DNA of 64,000 bases from Spirochaetaceae bacterium (GCA_002730875.1 PCBI01000005.1:124001-188000); one strand, 5' to 3'. Shown: positions 26,103 through 35,885, numbered from the stretch's first letter. Numbers and translations: made by a program. The notes: generated from the letters alone by a model not told the origin.

Positions 26103-26951
26103 CTAATTCTTCTGAAAAAGCATCACCATATAGGCTTTGTATTCGGAGAAGATATCGGAGCCTTGATTCGAATACTTCAAATGAAGTTTGGCAATCTTCT
26201 TTCCAAACATCCATTTCATGATCTTGTATATGAATGGATACCTTCGCTGAATCATTTCAAAGATTCCTTCGGCCACCGGAAAAATCTTCTCGGTAATCGT
26301 TTCCTGATACAGATCCATGGTAGGGGCCACGAACTTTGTGATGTCAGTCTTTTTCTTTAGCTTGAAGCCGTAGATTTCGGCCTGCTGGAGAAAATAGTCC
26401 AGCGGATGCCCGGACTTACTCAAGCCCGGTCGGTCCAATTCCTTGATTCTGAAGAAGTCGGCCACCAGCACGTAGCCTTTGGGCTTCAGAAAGGCATGGC
26501 TTTGTTTCCAGCCTTCTTCGACCTTGATGTACTGGCAGGATTCACTCATCAGCACCATGTCAAATGGCGCCAGACCCGCGCTGGCCGGATCGAGATTCTC
26601 GTATAAATCAGTAATGGTTTCCACTTTGCCGCCGGTGTTTTCCAGGGTCTTTTCTATGAGATAAGGATCCGGGGCCAGGCATGTAACGTCGAACTTCTTC
26701 TTAACCAGCTGGGTGGCCACGCCGCCGGTGCCACAACCAACGTCGAAGATGCGCTTTACGCCGGCCGGAATGTATTTCAGTAGATTCTTGACGTAGGCAT
26801 CCTGCGCTGCTGGCAGATTCTGCAAGGTGGGAGCCTTTCCCTTTTCGAAGTACCCATAATGCAGATGCTCAACGCCGAAGAGCTTGTGGCCCAGACGGAG
26901 CGCGATGTCGTTGTAATAAGATTTCTTATGTGAATGTTTCTTTTCCGCCAT
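26103..26951 (-). CDS. SAM-dependent methyltransferase
   Basis: A 282-residue methyltransferase of the UbiE/sarcosine-dimethylglycine type. SAM-binding motif I I-F-D-V-G-C-G-T-G-G is at about 63-72, followed by V-T-C-L-A-P-D-P (motif II) and M-V-L-M-S-E-S-C-Q-Y near 130, where the pattern of a metabolite methyltransferase is seen. The N-terminus is strongly basic (K-K-H-S-H-K-K-S) with an H-L-H-Y-G-Y segment, common in glycine-sarcosine and related N-methyltransferases. The C-terminal third has a long positively charged helix. The substrate is unknown. No good Shine-Dalgarno is seen before the ATG at 26951. Confidence 0.85.
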   Translation of the reverse strand: MAEKKHSHKKSYYNDIALRLGHKLFGVEHLHYGYFEKGKAPTLQNLPAAQDAYVKNLLKYIPAGVKRIFDVGCGTGGVATQLVKKKFDVTCLAPDPYLIEKTLENTGGKVETITDLYENLDPASAGLAPFDMVLMSESCQYIKVEEGWKQSHAFLKPKGYVLVADFFRIKELDRPGLSKSGHPLDYFLQQAEIYGFKLKKKTDITKFVAPTMDLYQETITEKIFPVAEGIFEMIQRRYPFIYKIMKWMFGKKIAKLHLKYSNQGSDIFSEYKAYMVMLFQKN

Positions 26952-27181
26952 GGAGGTTTTACCTTGCGTTTTCTATATTGAACGGGCAGTTTTATCTCGA
27001 ACCCTGAAGGCTCAACATAAATTCTGGCCTTATTTCGGCGGCTATCGGGGCATGGATCTGGCCACTATCGACCCATACTTCTGGCAACTATCGGCGCACA
27101 GGCTCTGCGGCTACCGAAGTTGAACCCGGCATCCCCTCCAGCACCAGAGCCTCAGGCTATTTTTCAGACACGGAGCAATTC

Positions 27182-27649
27182 ATGGATAAGCCCTACAGAT
27201 TGAACGCAGGAATGATTGTATTCAACTCCTCCGGACAGGTGCTGGCCGGGGATCGAATCCAGTATCCGGGTCACTTTCAGTTTCCCCAGGGCGGAATTGA
27301 TGACGGAGAAGATCCGGAAACGGCAGCCATCCGTGAGCTTTACGAAGAAATAGGACTGCAACCCGGAAGGCCGGTGGGCGAGATTCCCGGTTGGCTCACC
27401 TACGAGTTTCCAGAAGACATTCCCGATCATCTGAAGAAGTTCCGGGGCCAGAAGCAGAAATGGTTCTATTTTCGATGGGACGGACAGCCCTCCGAACTTG
27501 ATCTGGAATGGCATGAACGGGAGTTTAACACAGTCCGCTGGATGGAGCTTACCGAGCTGGTGCAAAACATTATTCCATTCAAACAACAAGTCTACCGCGA
27601 GATCCAGAAGCATGCCCGCCGCTTCATTCCCGAATACCTGAAAATGTGA
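27182..27649 (+). CDS. rppH: RNA pyrophosphohydrolase (Nudix, RppH-like)
   Basis: A 155-residue Nudix hydrolase that removes pyrophosphate from the 5' end of mRNAs to start decay, or acts on dinucleoside polyphosphates. The Nudix box G-x5-E-x7-R-E-x2-E-E-x-G is intact from Gly38 to Leu59 (R-E-L-Y-E-E-I-G). The N-terminus Y-R-L-N-A-G-M-I-V-F and the F-Q-F-P-Q-G-G segment before the box are typical of RppH. GGAG lies seven bases before the ATG. Length and pattern fit the family closely. It is followed, 211 bases away, by an acyltransferase gene. Confidence 0.9.
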   Translation: MDKPYRLNAGMIVFNSSGQVLAGDRIQYPGHFQFPQGGIDDGEDPETAAIRELYEEIGLQPGRPVGEIPGWLTYEFPEDIPDHLKKFRGQKQKWFYFRWDGQPSELDLEWHEREFNTVRWMELTELVQNIIPFKQQVYREIQKHARRFIPEYLKM

Positions 27650-27860
27650 GCCAGAGCCCGGGGGTCCAGCCACCCCTGCATAGTGCAGCAAGGCATCGTC
27701 CGAAGAGAACCGCACAGTGAGGGATCCAACCTTCGGCTGGCCATCCGAAAAAGAAGGATCTACTCTGACCCGGGTGCATTTGCCTCTTAGCCTGCCGGGA
27801 ATAAAGGAAAATTTCTTTACAGGGGCCCGGAGAACTGGGATTAAATAGTTTCGCACAAAT

Positions 27861-29117
27861 ATGGAGCCATTTATTCCCCCCGGATTCTCTCTTCCCCTGG
27901 CATGGGGAATCGACTTCAGTCTTCCACTGCTGCTACGCATGGCGCAGAACCTGGAAGGGGTAGAGATCCTTCCCGAAGACAAGAAAATGCTAAGGGATCT
28001 TCGCAAAGAGCGAATCCTGTACTGTAGCAATCATCCCACGACTTCTGAACCTCCGGTAGCCTATGCTGTGGCCAAGACAATGGGCTCCCGATTCCACTAT
28101 ATGGCCTCCAGACAGGTGTTTGACTGGGGCAATGGAGTGGTGGGTCGAGTGATTCAGGGCATAGGCGCCTATTCGGTACTTGCCGGCACCGCCGACCGCG
28201 AAAGCATCAAGATGTCCCGCTCTATTCTTGCCCATCCCGGCGGCAAACTGGTAGTGTATCCGGAAGGCGAGCCCACCAGCGGCGAAAACGATAGCCTGCT
28301 TCCGTTACAGCCGGGTATTGCACAGATCGGATTCTGGGGTCTGGAAGATGCGCGAAAGATCGATGCCACCGCCGACATCATGGTCCTGCCGGCTTTCGTA
28401 AAGTATGTCTACACCGGCACGGAAGCCGCGATCAAAGGCGATCTGCATTCATCGCTCAAGAAGCTGGAGCGAAAGCTCGGCATTGATCCGGAGAACCGCA
28501 ATTTGCTGCGGCGTTTCCTGGCCATTGGCCGTGTGCTTCTGGAAAAGGAAGAGCAGACCTACCACATCTCCGCCGGCTCGCTGAAGGACTGGGATTATCG
28601 TGTGGGTCGTGTGCGACATGCAGTACTCGACCAGGTGGCGGACAGGATCCAGGTAAAGGGTTACAATCGCAATGCTGACGCCATTGAGAAACTGCGATTC
28701 CTTCTTAGTATTCTGGAGATGATTTCGGTGGGCTATCCGGACCCCAGACTGCCGGACATTGACGACGATACTCTTCAATGGGCGCAAAAGGAATGCGACA
28801 AGGCCTACCTATTCATAGTTACCAGACCCGAGTATTTGATTTCCCATCCTTCCGCGGAACGCTTCTACGAATGGCTGGGTCGATACGAAACCTACGTTAT
28901 GGGAAAAACGTCGTCAAGAGGACGTAAAGCGCACGTTAGATTCACCGAGCCGCTTTCCCTGGCGCAGTATTACTCGGACTACAAGAAGAATCGCAAGCAA
29001 GGCATCGAAACGCTTTTGAACGACTTGAAGGATGCCCTGGAGCGATTGATGGTCGAGTGTCTGCAGCTTTCGCCGCCTATAGTTCGGCCCTTCGATGTAG
29101 GCGACGATACCGTTTAA
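27861..29117 (+). CDS. 1-acyl-sn-glycerol-3-phosphate acyltransferase-like (PlsC family)
   Basis: A 418-residue acyltransferase. The catalytic motif appears as N-H-P-T-T-S-E (His58), a variant of N-H-x4-D with Glu in place of Asp. The substrate-binding motif is V-V-Y-P-E-G-E-P-T-S near 135. Between them lies the M-A-S-R-Q-V segment. The family places the second fatty acid on lysophosphatidic acid at the inner membrane. About 200 extra C-terminal residues, including an acidic/basic helical region and a final Leu-rich helix, are not in the standard 240-residue enzyme and may be a second domain. No Shine-Dalgarno is visible upstream of ATG 27861. Confidence 0.78.
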   Translation: MEPFIPPGFSLPLAWGIDFSLPLLLRMAQNLEGVEILPEDKKMLRDLRKERILYCSNHPTTSEPPVAYAVAKTMGSRFHYMASRQVFDWGNGVVGRVIQGIGAYSVLAGTADRESIKMSRSILAHPGGKLVVYPEGEPTSGENDSLLPLQPGIAQIGFWGLEDARKIDATADIMVLPAFVKYVYTGTEAAIKGDLHSSLKKLERKLGIDPENRNLLRRFLAIGRVLLEKEEQTYHISAGSLKDWDYRVGRVRHAVLDQVADRIQVKGYNRNADAIEKLRFLLSILEMISVGYPDPRLPDIDDDTLQWAQKECDKAYLFIVTRPEYLISHPSAERFYEWLGRYETYVMGKTSSRGRKAHVRFTEPLSLAQYYSDYKKNRKQGIETLLNDLKDALERLMVECLQLSPPIVRPFDVGDDTV

Positions 29118-29149
29118 CCTTAAAGTCCTCGCTGTTCTTCGACCACGGA

Positions 29150-29161
29150 ATCCCGCGGGAT
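29150..29161. repeat. short perfect palindrome
   Basis: ATCCCGCGGGAT lies in the 243-base gap between the acyltransferase and radical SAM genes, 32 bases after the acyltransferase stop. It may be a simple coincidence or a stem of a small terminator; no T-run follows. Confidence 0.3.
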
Positions 29162-29360
29162 AATGCGAAAGCCAGGAGGCCACCATTCCGCTTGTAGTAC
29201 CCGGGTGATTGCGTTCGAAAACAATGTTCGCCGCGGCCTCGGCTGTGGGGCTTCAGCTTTTTAGGAACCTGCAGCTTCCTCGAAACCCGCATGAGCCCGT
29301 CCCATTTTGCGCCAATAAAAACTGCTTGCAAGAACGCCCATACTATACATTTGTTTCCCT

Positions 29361-30410
29361 GTGTCCCATCATCCATCCAGAGGCCGAGGAGCACTGAGTA
29401 GTCCCCAGGGCCGTTTCCTTTCCGTTCGAAGAGAAGCGCTGGAGGAAGTACAGGAGAACCCGGAAACCCGAATCATTGAAGAAAAACCAAAGAGCATATT
29501 GAGCCATAATGATTCCCCGGATGTACCGTTTCGCACAAGCCTGAATCCGTATCGCGGATGCGAGCATGGCTGCATCTATTGCTATGCCAGGCCCAGTCAT
29601 GCCTACCTGGATCTCTCCCCGGGAAAAGACTTCGAAACCCGGATATTTGCCAAGCGAAACGCCGCCGACCTGCTAGAAAAGGCATTCCAGCGAAAGAACT
29701 ATACTGTAGACACCATCGTTCTGGGAGCCAACACAGATCCATACCAGCCCATAGAAAAGTCCGAAAGAATCACTCGCTCCATTCTGGAAACGTGTCTGGA
29801 ATACAGTCATCCGGTAGCTATAACAACCAAGAATCATCTAATCCTGCGCGATCTGGATTTGTTGCAGGAGCTGGCCAGCAGGGAACTAACCTCGGTAAAC
29901 ATTTCGCTCACCAGCCTGGATCCGGACCTGAGCAATCGAATGGAGCCCAGGGCTTCCACGGGGCAACGGAGATTGGCAGCCTTGAGCGAACTACGTAGCA
30001 ACGGAATTCCGGCCGGCGTACTGATGGCGCCGATAATTCCCGGCCTGAACGATACAGAGATCGAGAAAATGGTCTATGCTGCCGCAGAAAGCGGAGCGCT
30101 GTGGCTGACACATATTCTGCTTCGGCTGCCCCATGAAGTAAAGGAACTGTTCGCCGACTGGCTGGATCACCATTTTCCAGAAAAGAAAGACCGAATTCTA
30201 CAACTGGTACGCTCCACAAGAAGCGGAAAGCTAAACGACCCCAGGTTTGGCTCCAGAATGGCCGGACACGGCAACTACGCTCATTTGATTCATATGCGCG
30301 TTCGATCGGCCACGCAACGAAGCGGTATCCCGGCCATCCATGTCCGGCTGCGAAAGGATCTCTTCCGCAGAGCTCCGGGCGGACAGCCCGAACTGTTTCC
30401 CAATTCTTGA
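29361..30410 (+). CDS. radical SAM protein (PA0069 / spore-photolyase-like family)
   Basis: A 349-residue radical SAM enzyme of the PA0069 family. The cluster-binding motif is C67-E-H-G-C71-I-Y-C74-Y, and N-P-Y-R-G and T-D-P-Y-Q-P lie at the expected places. H-V-R-L-R near the C-terminus is conserved in that family. Its members resemble spore photoproduct lyase, but the substrate is not established. The start is a GTG at 29361 without a clear ribosome site. The region just before the cluster motif (R-I-I-E-E-K-P-K-S-I-L) is a typical linker. Confidence 0.85.
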   Translation: MSHHPSRGRGALSSPQGRFLSVRREALEEVQENPETRIIEEKPKSILSHNDSPDVPFRTSLNPYRGCEHGCIYCYARPSHAYLDLSPGKDFETRIFAKRNAADLLEKAFQRKNYTVDTIVLGANTDPYQPIEKSERITRSILETCLEYSHPVAITTKNHLILRDLDLLQELASRELTSVNISLTSLDPDLSNRMEPRASTGQRRLAALSELRSNGIPAGVLMAPIIPGLNDTEIEKMVYAAAESGALWLTHILLRLPHEVKELFADWLDHHFPEKKDRILQLVRSTRSGKLNDPRFGSRMAGHGNYAHLIHMRVRSATQRSGIPAIHVRLRKDLFRRAPGGQPELFPNS

Positions 30411-30504
30411 ATTTGGCTTTCTCGATTTGCAAGCTCTGGCTTTTCCTGGATTGGACTGACCTTTCTTTTCTTTACGATCCCAATAAGAAGGCCAGGATTG
30501 CCCA

Positions 30505-31641
30505 ATGAAAGAAAGGTCGGCATTATCGGGAAAAAGAAAAGCTCTCATCGCATGCGGGGCCCTCCTGGGAGTTCTTCTACTCTATCTTTCTCTATGGCCG
30601 GTGCCGATTGATCCCGCCATCTATGAACCCGAAGCCATCCCTGAGCTCGAGGGCGCCACGGCCCCCAACGATGTGCTCCGGGAATCCGAACTGGCATTGG
30701 TGGGTCAGATTGAAGGCCCGGAAGATCTTACCCTGGGCCCGGACGGAATGGTCTATACAGGCCTCCTGGACGGACGAATCATTCGTTTTTCTGTAAGCGA
30801 AGCGCTGGAAAACCAGGAAACAAAGCCGGAACTGGTGGCCAATACCGGAGGAAGACCGTTGGGCCTGTCTTTCGGACCGGACGGATCCCTCTATGTGGCC
30901 GATGCCATGAAAGGGCTTCTGCAAGTGGACCTGGACGGCAATGTGGACGTACTGAGTACGGAAGCCAACGGGGTGGCATACAAGTTCGCGGATCACCTTG
31001 ACGTAGGCTCCGACGGTTCCGTCTACTTTTCCGATGCAAGCTTTCGCTTTGGAGTGAACGAATATCTATACGATCTCCTGGAAGCCAGACCCCATGGAAG
31101 ACTCATCAAGTATGATCCGCAGAGCAAGGAGACCACGGTACTTGCAGAGGATCTGTACTTCGCCAACGGCGTCGCACTCTCCGAGGACGAAAGCTATCTA
31201 TTGATTAACGAAACCTACCGTTACCGGATATCAAAGTACTGGTTGCAGGGGCCTAAAAAGGGAACCCTGGAGCTTGTAGCCAATAATCTGCCTGGCTTTC
31301 CGGACAATATTCGCCGGAGCAGCAAAGGTACCTTCTGGGTTTGTCTGTTTACTGTGCGAAATCCGATTATGGACAGGCTGCATCCGCATCCCGCTCTGAA
31401 GAAAGCGGTAGCCCGGCTGCCAAAGTTTCTGTGGCCAAAGCCGGCGCCCTACGGTATGATTCTGGAAATGGATGGCAACGGAAACATCCTTCGCAGTCTG
31501 CAGGACCCGGGAGGACAAAAACTAAAGGAGATTACCGGCGCGGTGGATGATGGGCAGTATCTCTACACCGGAAGTCTGCACAATGACCGCATCGGAATCC
31601 TGGAGCTAAGCAGGGTTCCGGATTCGCACTGGCAAAGGTAG
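30505..31641 (+). CDS. membrane-anchored SMP-30 / strictosidine-synthase-like propeller
   Basis: A 378-residue protein with one N-terminal transmembrane or signal-anchor segment (about 12-31) and a six-bladed beta-propeller of the SMP-30/gluconolactonase/strictosidine synthase type. Repeated strand signatures such as G-P-D-G-x-V-Y-T-G-L-L-D-G and G-P-D-G-S-L-Y-V-A-D-A appear at about 75 and 133, then D-V-G-S-D-G-S-V-Y-F-S-D near 172, and P-G-F-P-D-N-I near 258. These match the strictosidine-synthase-like group that includes adipocyte membrane protein relatives, which may be esterases or lactonases. AGGA precedes the ATG by about seven bases. The substrate is unknown. Confidence 0.83.
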   Translation: MKERSALSGKRKALIACGALLGVLLLYLSLWPVPIDPAIYEPEAIPELEGATAPNDVLRESELALVGQIEGPEDLTLGPDGMVYTGLLDGRIIRFSVSEALENQETKPELVANTGGRPLGLSFGPDGSLYVADAMKGLLQVDLDGNVDVLSTEANGVAYKFADHLDVGSDGSVYFSDASFRFGVNEYLYDLLEARPHGRLIKYDPQSKETTVLAEDLYFANGVALSEDESYLLINETYRYRISKYWLQGPKKGTLELVANNLPGFPDNIRRSSKGTFWVCLFTVRNPIMDRLHPHPALKKAVARLPKFLWPKPAPYGMILEMDGNGNILRSLQDPGGQKLKEITGAVDDGQYLYTGSLHNDRIGILELSRVPDSHWQR

Positions 31642-31750
31642 TTCTGCCGGATTATCTCAATGGCCTCCGCCATGATTACTGTTCCGAAGGCCATTTATCC
31701 GATGTCAGATCGCTTTGTTTGGCGAGCCAACTTCGACGCTGCGAAGAACG

Positions 31751-33109
31751 CTACACCAACTCCAGAATGCTTTTGGCCACAGATACTCCGGAAAGGTACG
31801 CGCCATGCAGAGTTCCCGGATAGCGAGCGTTACATGCTTCGCCGGCCAGAAAAACGCGGTCGTCGTCCTGTTCCGCCATGGTTTCAAAGTCTCCGATAGA
31901 ACTTCCGCTGGCGACGATCGAGTAGGATCCACGAAACAACGGGTCCGAGTGCCACTTTGTACGAATCATTCCGATAGGATCGGGCACCTTTCCAAACATA
32001 CTGCGTAGATGCTCCATGGCCACTTCCTTTGCTCCCTTTTCGTGTCCCCGCTCCAGTTCGCGGGCGAACGCCCCCTGGGTAAGGGCCACCAGCGCCGGCT
32101 TGCCAGTGAGGGGCTGCAGGTTCCAGAACTCCAACGTTGGACCGTCGCGCAGATCGCCCATCCGATGCACCGAAGGCCAGAAGGCTCGTGGAAAAGAGAG
32201 CGCAATCTTTTTCATGGTGCCCATCTTGATGCGGGACAGCGCTTCCTGGCGCTCCTGCGAAAGGCCCGGCTCAAAGCGAATAGCGCCGGACTGAAGAACT
32301 CCAACCGAGCAGGTAACTACAACAAAGTCTGCCTGGAGCTGGCCTGCATTCGTATGTACCTCCACTTGATTGGCCGTTTTTCTAATTCGACTAACCGTTG
32401 TGTTGGTGCGAATCATCAGACCCTGCGCCAGATGTCTGGCCACCGCTACAAAACCGGTCTTCAGAAGCCATTCCGGGCCGTCAAAAGCGTAATCCTCATC
32501 CCAGTATTTCAAGCTCAGTTCCCTGGCATCGGCAGAAAGCTCGATTTCAACATCAGATGCAAAGTTCCAACGAACACCCTGTCTTACGGTTTTCGAAAGA
32601 TCGTCAGGCATTTCCTCCAGAACTTCTTCCATGGTATCATTCAAACGGGCCCGACGTTTCAGGTTTCTGCCCGAGGAATACAAGTCTTCCGTATTCTCGT
32701 CTATTTCTTCGTAGAGCTCATCCGAGATTTCTTCGCCGTCGCTGTACAGGGCCAGCGAATCAGCGTCGGTTTCAAGTACCGGAATGGAGAGCTTCTTTAC
32801 CAGGGATGTAAGAGGATTCTTTTCGCCCGCCCCGTGCACCCAGGCGGCGCCGAGATCCAGGGCCATACCCAGGGAAGTATCGGTCCACATTCTTCCGCCT
32901 ACACGATTGCCGGCTTCTAGAATCTCCACCTCCATACCCGCCTGTTTCAGCCTGGTTGCCGCCACCAGGCCGGCCATTCCGGCGCCCACTACGATAACCT
33001 TGCGCGATGATCCTTTAGCTTCCAGACAACCCGGAGCGGCCATACCTGCCAGGGCCGCAAGAGCCAGAAATTGCTTTCTATTCATTGAATCCATGGTAAC
33101 CTGCTTCAT
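31751..33109 (-). CDS. FAD-dependent amine oxidase (flavin monoamine oxidase family)
   Basis: A 452-residue flavin amine oxidase. The dinucleotide-binding motif V-V-G-A-G-M-A-G-L near residue 40 is followed by E-A-G-N-R-V-G-G-R-M, and the C-terminal F-L-A-G-E-A segment with G-T-L-H-G-A-Y-x-S-G binds the flavin. The N-terminus contains N-R-K-Q-F-L-A-L-A-A-L-A-G-M-A-A-P-G-C, which looks like a Tat-type signal ending near a cysteine, so the enzyme is probably exported folded with FAD. ATGs at 33109, 33094 and 33085 are all possible starts. It would oxidise a primary or secondary amine to an aldehyde and hydrogen peroxide. It is divergent from the acyl-CoA dehydrogenase locus. Confidence 0.87.
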   Translation of the reverse strand: MKQVTMDSMNRKQFLALAALAGMAAPGCLEAKGSSRKVIVVGAGMAGLVAATRLKQAGMEVEILEAGNRVGGRMWTDTSLGMALDLGAAWVHGAGEKNPLTSLVKKLSIPVLETDADSLALYSDGEEISDELYEEIDENTEDLYSSGRNLKRRARLNDTMEEVLEEMPDDLSKTVRQGVRWNFASDVEIELSADARELSLKYWDEDYAFDGPEWLLKTGFVAVARHLAQGLMIRTNTTVSRIRKTANQVEVHTNAGQLQADFVVVTCSVGVLQSGAIRFEPGLSQERQEALSRIKMGTMKKIALSFPRAFWPSVHRMGDLRDGPTLEFWNLQPLTGKPALVALTQGAFARELERGHEKGAKEVAMEHLRSMFGKVPDPIGMIRTKWHSDPLFRGSYSIVASGSSIGDFETMAEQDDDRVFLAGEACNARYPGTLHGAYLSGVSVAKSILELV

Positions 33110-33687
33110 CGAAAGTTAGACACTGAATGCACAATGGACTGGTATTGTGTGGTATCCTTTTTTGCACCTTCCTTGTATTTTTTCCCTGGCCCATCACGGA
33201 GGAAAACCGCTTCGCACAGGGGGTGATTGAATCGTCCGCTCCCTGAACTATAGGGAAATCTGGCTGGAACAGTGTGGAACGGCCAAAGTCATCCGCTCTC
33301 GTCAGGGGACCTGGCAAGAAAATCCGGAGGGCTGGCTCCGGACCCGCGGATTGGGGATTAAATCCGGGGTATCCGGATTCAGAGAGGGTATTGTCTCCTC
33401 AGAACAGTGGAAAGTGCCACTCCGTGCCTCCGAGCCGCTTCCCGATGCTGGATGATGGCTTCCCACTCCTTCCATAGAATCGAAAGGTAGCCGGCCGCCG
33501 ATTCATCCCGGTGTCATTATCCATGGTTCTTAATTAATTTTTCGGGACCCTCTGTTGGCTCATTCGCGGTAAATCCGGACGCGTAATGGTAGCGGTTTGC
33601 TGCCGGCCGGTCTTCAGCCAGGAAAGGGCATCCAATGAAGATCGATTTGTTTCTTTACAAAGGAAACCTGATGAACGTGAATACGTT
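33110..33687. other. divergent intergenic region, no gene seen
   Basis: Gap between the amine oxidase (minus) and the acyl-CoA dehydrogenase (plus). It is mixed in composition, with an AT-rich patch TTAATTAATTTTT near 33532. Short open frames here lack protein-like composition and ribosome sites. Promoters for both flanking genes must lie here, but I cannot place them. Confidence 0.4.
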
Positions 33688-34863
33688 ATGCAAATCCTGC
33701 TTTCTGATCGAGCCCAAAAGCTACAAAAAGACATTCGCGCATTCATAGATGAAATGGTAATCCCGGCCGAAAGGCACTTCGACTACAACACCGGAAGGAT
33801 GCCCGAAGGTATTGTTGTAGAGATTAGAAGCAAGGTGAAATCAGCCGGATACTGGACGCCTCATTTGCCGGAATCGGAAGGCGGGCTGGGCTTGAACATG
33901 ATGGAAACCGCCGTAATTTTCAGCGAACTGGGTCGAAGCCCCATCGGCGCTTTCATGTTCAATTGTGATGCCCCGGACGAAGGAAATATGCATCTACTCA
34001 GTCTGGCCGCCAGCCCGGAACAGAAAAAGAAATTCCTGGAACCGCTCATAGCCGGCGAAATTCGATCCGGATTTGCCATGACCGAACCGCCCCCCGGGGC
34101 TGGCTCCGATCCCAGCAGCCTAACTGCCAACGCAGAAAAAAAAGGGGATCGCTACATTCTGAATGCTCATAAGTGGTATTGCACCGGCGCCTACGGAGCT
34201 CGTTTTTTGATCGTTATGGCCCGAGTAGCCGGTAGCTTTCGCAAGACCACAATGTTTCTGGTGCCTACGGATTCCCCGGGTTATACCATGGTTCGCGAAA
34301 TCGAAACCATGGGATCCCATGGACCCGGCGGACACTGCGAGTTAAAGTTTGAGGATGTAGAAGTGCCCGAAGACATGATACTGGGCAAGGTAGCCCACGG
34401 TTTTCGATTGAGTCAGGAGCGATTGGGGCCCGCGCGGCTCACTCATTGCATGCGATGGATCGGCCTGGCGCGACGCTCCATGGAAATCGCGCGAACCTAT
34501 GCGAAGGACCGCCAATTGTTTGGCGCCCATTTATCGGAACATCAGGGCATTCAATGGATGTTTGCGGATTCGGCCACGGAAATCGACGCCGCAAGAATGC
34601 TGACCCTCAAGGCGGCCAGCGAATTAGTGGAAGGCAAAGATGCAAGGCACAGTCTTTCTATGGCGAAGCTTTACACCAGCGAAATGCTTACTCGAGTCAT
34701 CGACCGGGCTATTCAGATATGCGGAAGCCATGGCTATAGCCGAGATCTTCCTCTGGAATGGTTCTACCGGGATGCCCGGGCAGCCCGGCTGGCCGACGGT
34801 CCGTCGGAAGTGCATCGCATGGTGCTGGGCCGCGGACTAATGAGCGGCAAGGAGAACTTCTGA
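33688..34863 (+). CDS. ACAD10/11-type acyl-CoA dehydrogenase (LvaC-like)
   Basis: A 391-residue FAD-linked acyl-CoA dehydrogenase of the ACAD10/ACAD11/LvaC branch. Branch-specific blocks are visible: [11 protein letters not shown] at 91-101, F-A-M-T-E-P-P at 129-135, G-G-H-C-E-L-K-F near 214, [12 protein letters not shown] at 245-256 and L-A-D-G-P-S-E-V-H at 368-376. In ordinary dehydrogenases the last block reads E-G-T, with the catalytic Glu; here it is D-G-P (Asp370), as in ACAD11. Relatives process 4-phospho-acyl-CoAs made by a partner kinase. ATG 33688 was picked by homology; an in-frame ATG at 33586 is an unsupported extension. It heads a tightly packed plus-strand operon. Confidence 0.85.
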   Translation: MQILLSDRAQKLQKDIRAFIDEMVIPAERHFDYNTGRMPEGIVVEIRSKVKSAGYWTPHLPESEGGLGLNMMETAVIFSELGRSPIGAFMFNCDAPDEGNMHLLSLAASPEQKKKFLEPLIAGEIRSGFAMTEPPPGAGSDPSSLTANAEKKGDRYILNAHKWYCTGAYGARFLIVMARVAGSFRKTTMFLVPTDSPGYTMVREIETMGSHGPGGHCELKFEDVEVPEDMILGKVAHGFRLSQERLGPARLTHCMRWIGLARRSMEIARTYAKDRQLFGAHLSEHQGIQWMFADSATEIDAARMLTLKAASELVEGKDARHSLSMAKLYTSEMLTRVIDRAIQICGSHGYSRDLPLEWFYRDARAARLADGPSEVHRMVLGRGLMSGKENF

Positions 34864-35387
34864 TGGATCTAAAAAACCCTGCAGGCATCTATGAATCTCC
34901 TCCCGGCTACGATTCCCAGCGTTTGGCTGAAGAAATAGAAGAGATTCGAAATTTTCCACAGAGCCTGGAAAAAACGATCTCCGGATTAAGCGAACAGCAA
35001 CTAAACACTCTGACGTTGCCGGGCAACTGGACGGTGGCCCAGGTAGTCCACCATCTCGCAGACAGCCATATGAATGCTTTTATCCGACTCAAGCTTGCGC
35101 TCACCGAAGACAACCCGGTAATAAAGCCCTATCCAGAGTCTCTCTGGGCGAACCTGGTCGATGGTAAGGATGCAATTGTACAGCCTTCCCTGGAAATCCT
35201 GCGAGGAGTGCATCGGCGCATGGATCAGGTGCTGCAAACCCTGGATGCGACATTGGGGGCGCGTACCTTCGTGCATCCGGAAATGCACCGCAAGATTCCC
35301 GTGTTCGAAATCCCGGCGCTCTATTCCTGGCATGGCCGGCACCATCTGGCCCACATTCAATTGCTGAAAGAGGACCGTGGCTGGTAA
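34863..35387 (+). CDS. YfiT/DinB-superfamily protein (BstA-like)
   Basis: A 174-residue four-helix-bundle protein of the DinB/YfiT superfamily. The metal-binding histidines appear in V-V-H-H-L-A-D-S-H near residue 62 and in W-H-G-R-H-H-L-A-H near 160. The W-T-V-A-Q-V-V-H-H pattern and the preceding L-P-G-N-W match Bacillus YfiT/BstA, a metal-dependent bacillithiol S-transferase or hydrolase. The ATG shares one base with the stop codon of the dehydrogenase gene (TGATG), so translation is coupled. Its biochemical role beside the dehydrogenase is unknown. Confidence 0.82.
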   Translation: MDLKNPAGIYESPPGYDSQRLAEEIEEIRNFPQSLEKTISGLSEQQLNTLTLPGNWTVAQVVHHLADSHMNAFIRLKLALTEDNPVIKPYPESLWANLVDGKDAIVQPSLEILRGVHRRMDQVLQTLDATLGARTFVHPEMHRKIPVFEIPALYSWHGRHHLAHIQLLKEDRGW

Positions 35388-35388
35388 A

Positions 35389-35877
35389 ATGGAAACCAGG
35401 AAAGAACCAACGTTGGCCGGATGGATGAAGGACCATTCCAATGGAGCCCTGCGCGAATACGGAGAGACGGTACTAAGACTCACAGAGAAGTTCGATCTGG
35501 CCGAACCCCGAGTGCTTGCGGAATACCCCCTGGGCGAATCTCTGTTCCCAATCCTGGCTTTCCAGATAAAGTCCTCCCGAGTCATTGTGCGCCATGAGCC
35601 CGGTCGGTGGCCCAACGCTTTTCTGGTTTCGGTGGAAGCAGCCAGTCCGGTACACTCCCTGTTCGGACTTTTTGATCCAACCCTGGACTTGAGCGGTTCG
35701 CGAATCCCGGGCATGAATCCTGAATGGCTATTCACGTCATATAGTAAGGACCAAAAAAGGTTCAGTTGCGAACTGGAAGACGAATGGGACCTTGCCATGC
35801 TCTTCCGAATCCTGAAGAGCATGGGTTTGCTTGACTGGGCCGCAATTCCAAACAGAAAGGAAGGCGATTCTCGCTAG
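35389..35877 (+). CDS. protein of unknown function in the acyl-CoA dehydrogenase operon
   Basis: A protein of about 162 residues with no recognised family. It has a mixed alpha/beta pattern, with a P-T-L-A-G-W-M-K-D-H start, the strand-like R-V-I-V-R-H and an E-L-E-D-E-W-D-L acidic stretch near the C-terminus, and lacks a signal peptide or membrane segment. ATG 35389 falls one base after the preceding stop; a GTG at 35377 is an alternative that would overlap. The tight spacing argues it is translated with the YfiT-like and HAD genes. Confidence 0.6.
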   Translation: METRKEPTLAGWMKDHSNGALREYGETVLRLTEKFDLAEPRVLAEYPLGESLFPILAFQIKSSRVIVRHEPGRWPNAFLVSVEAASPVHSLFGLFDPTLDLSGSRIPGMNPEWLFTSYSKDQKRFSCELEDEWDLAMLFRILKSMGLLDWAAIPNRKEGDSR

Positions 35878-35885
35878 AAGAAACC

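Noticed and set aside
34758..34862. N-terminal extension of the YfiT-like protein
   Set aside because: The extra residues overlap the dehydrogenase end in another frame; the ATG at 34863 overlapping the stop codon is the natural start.
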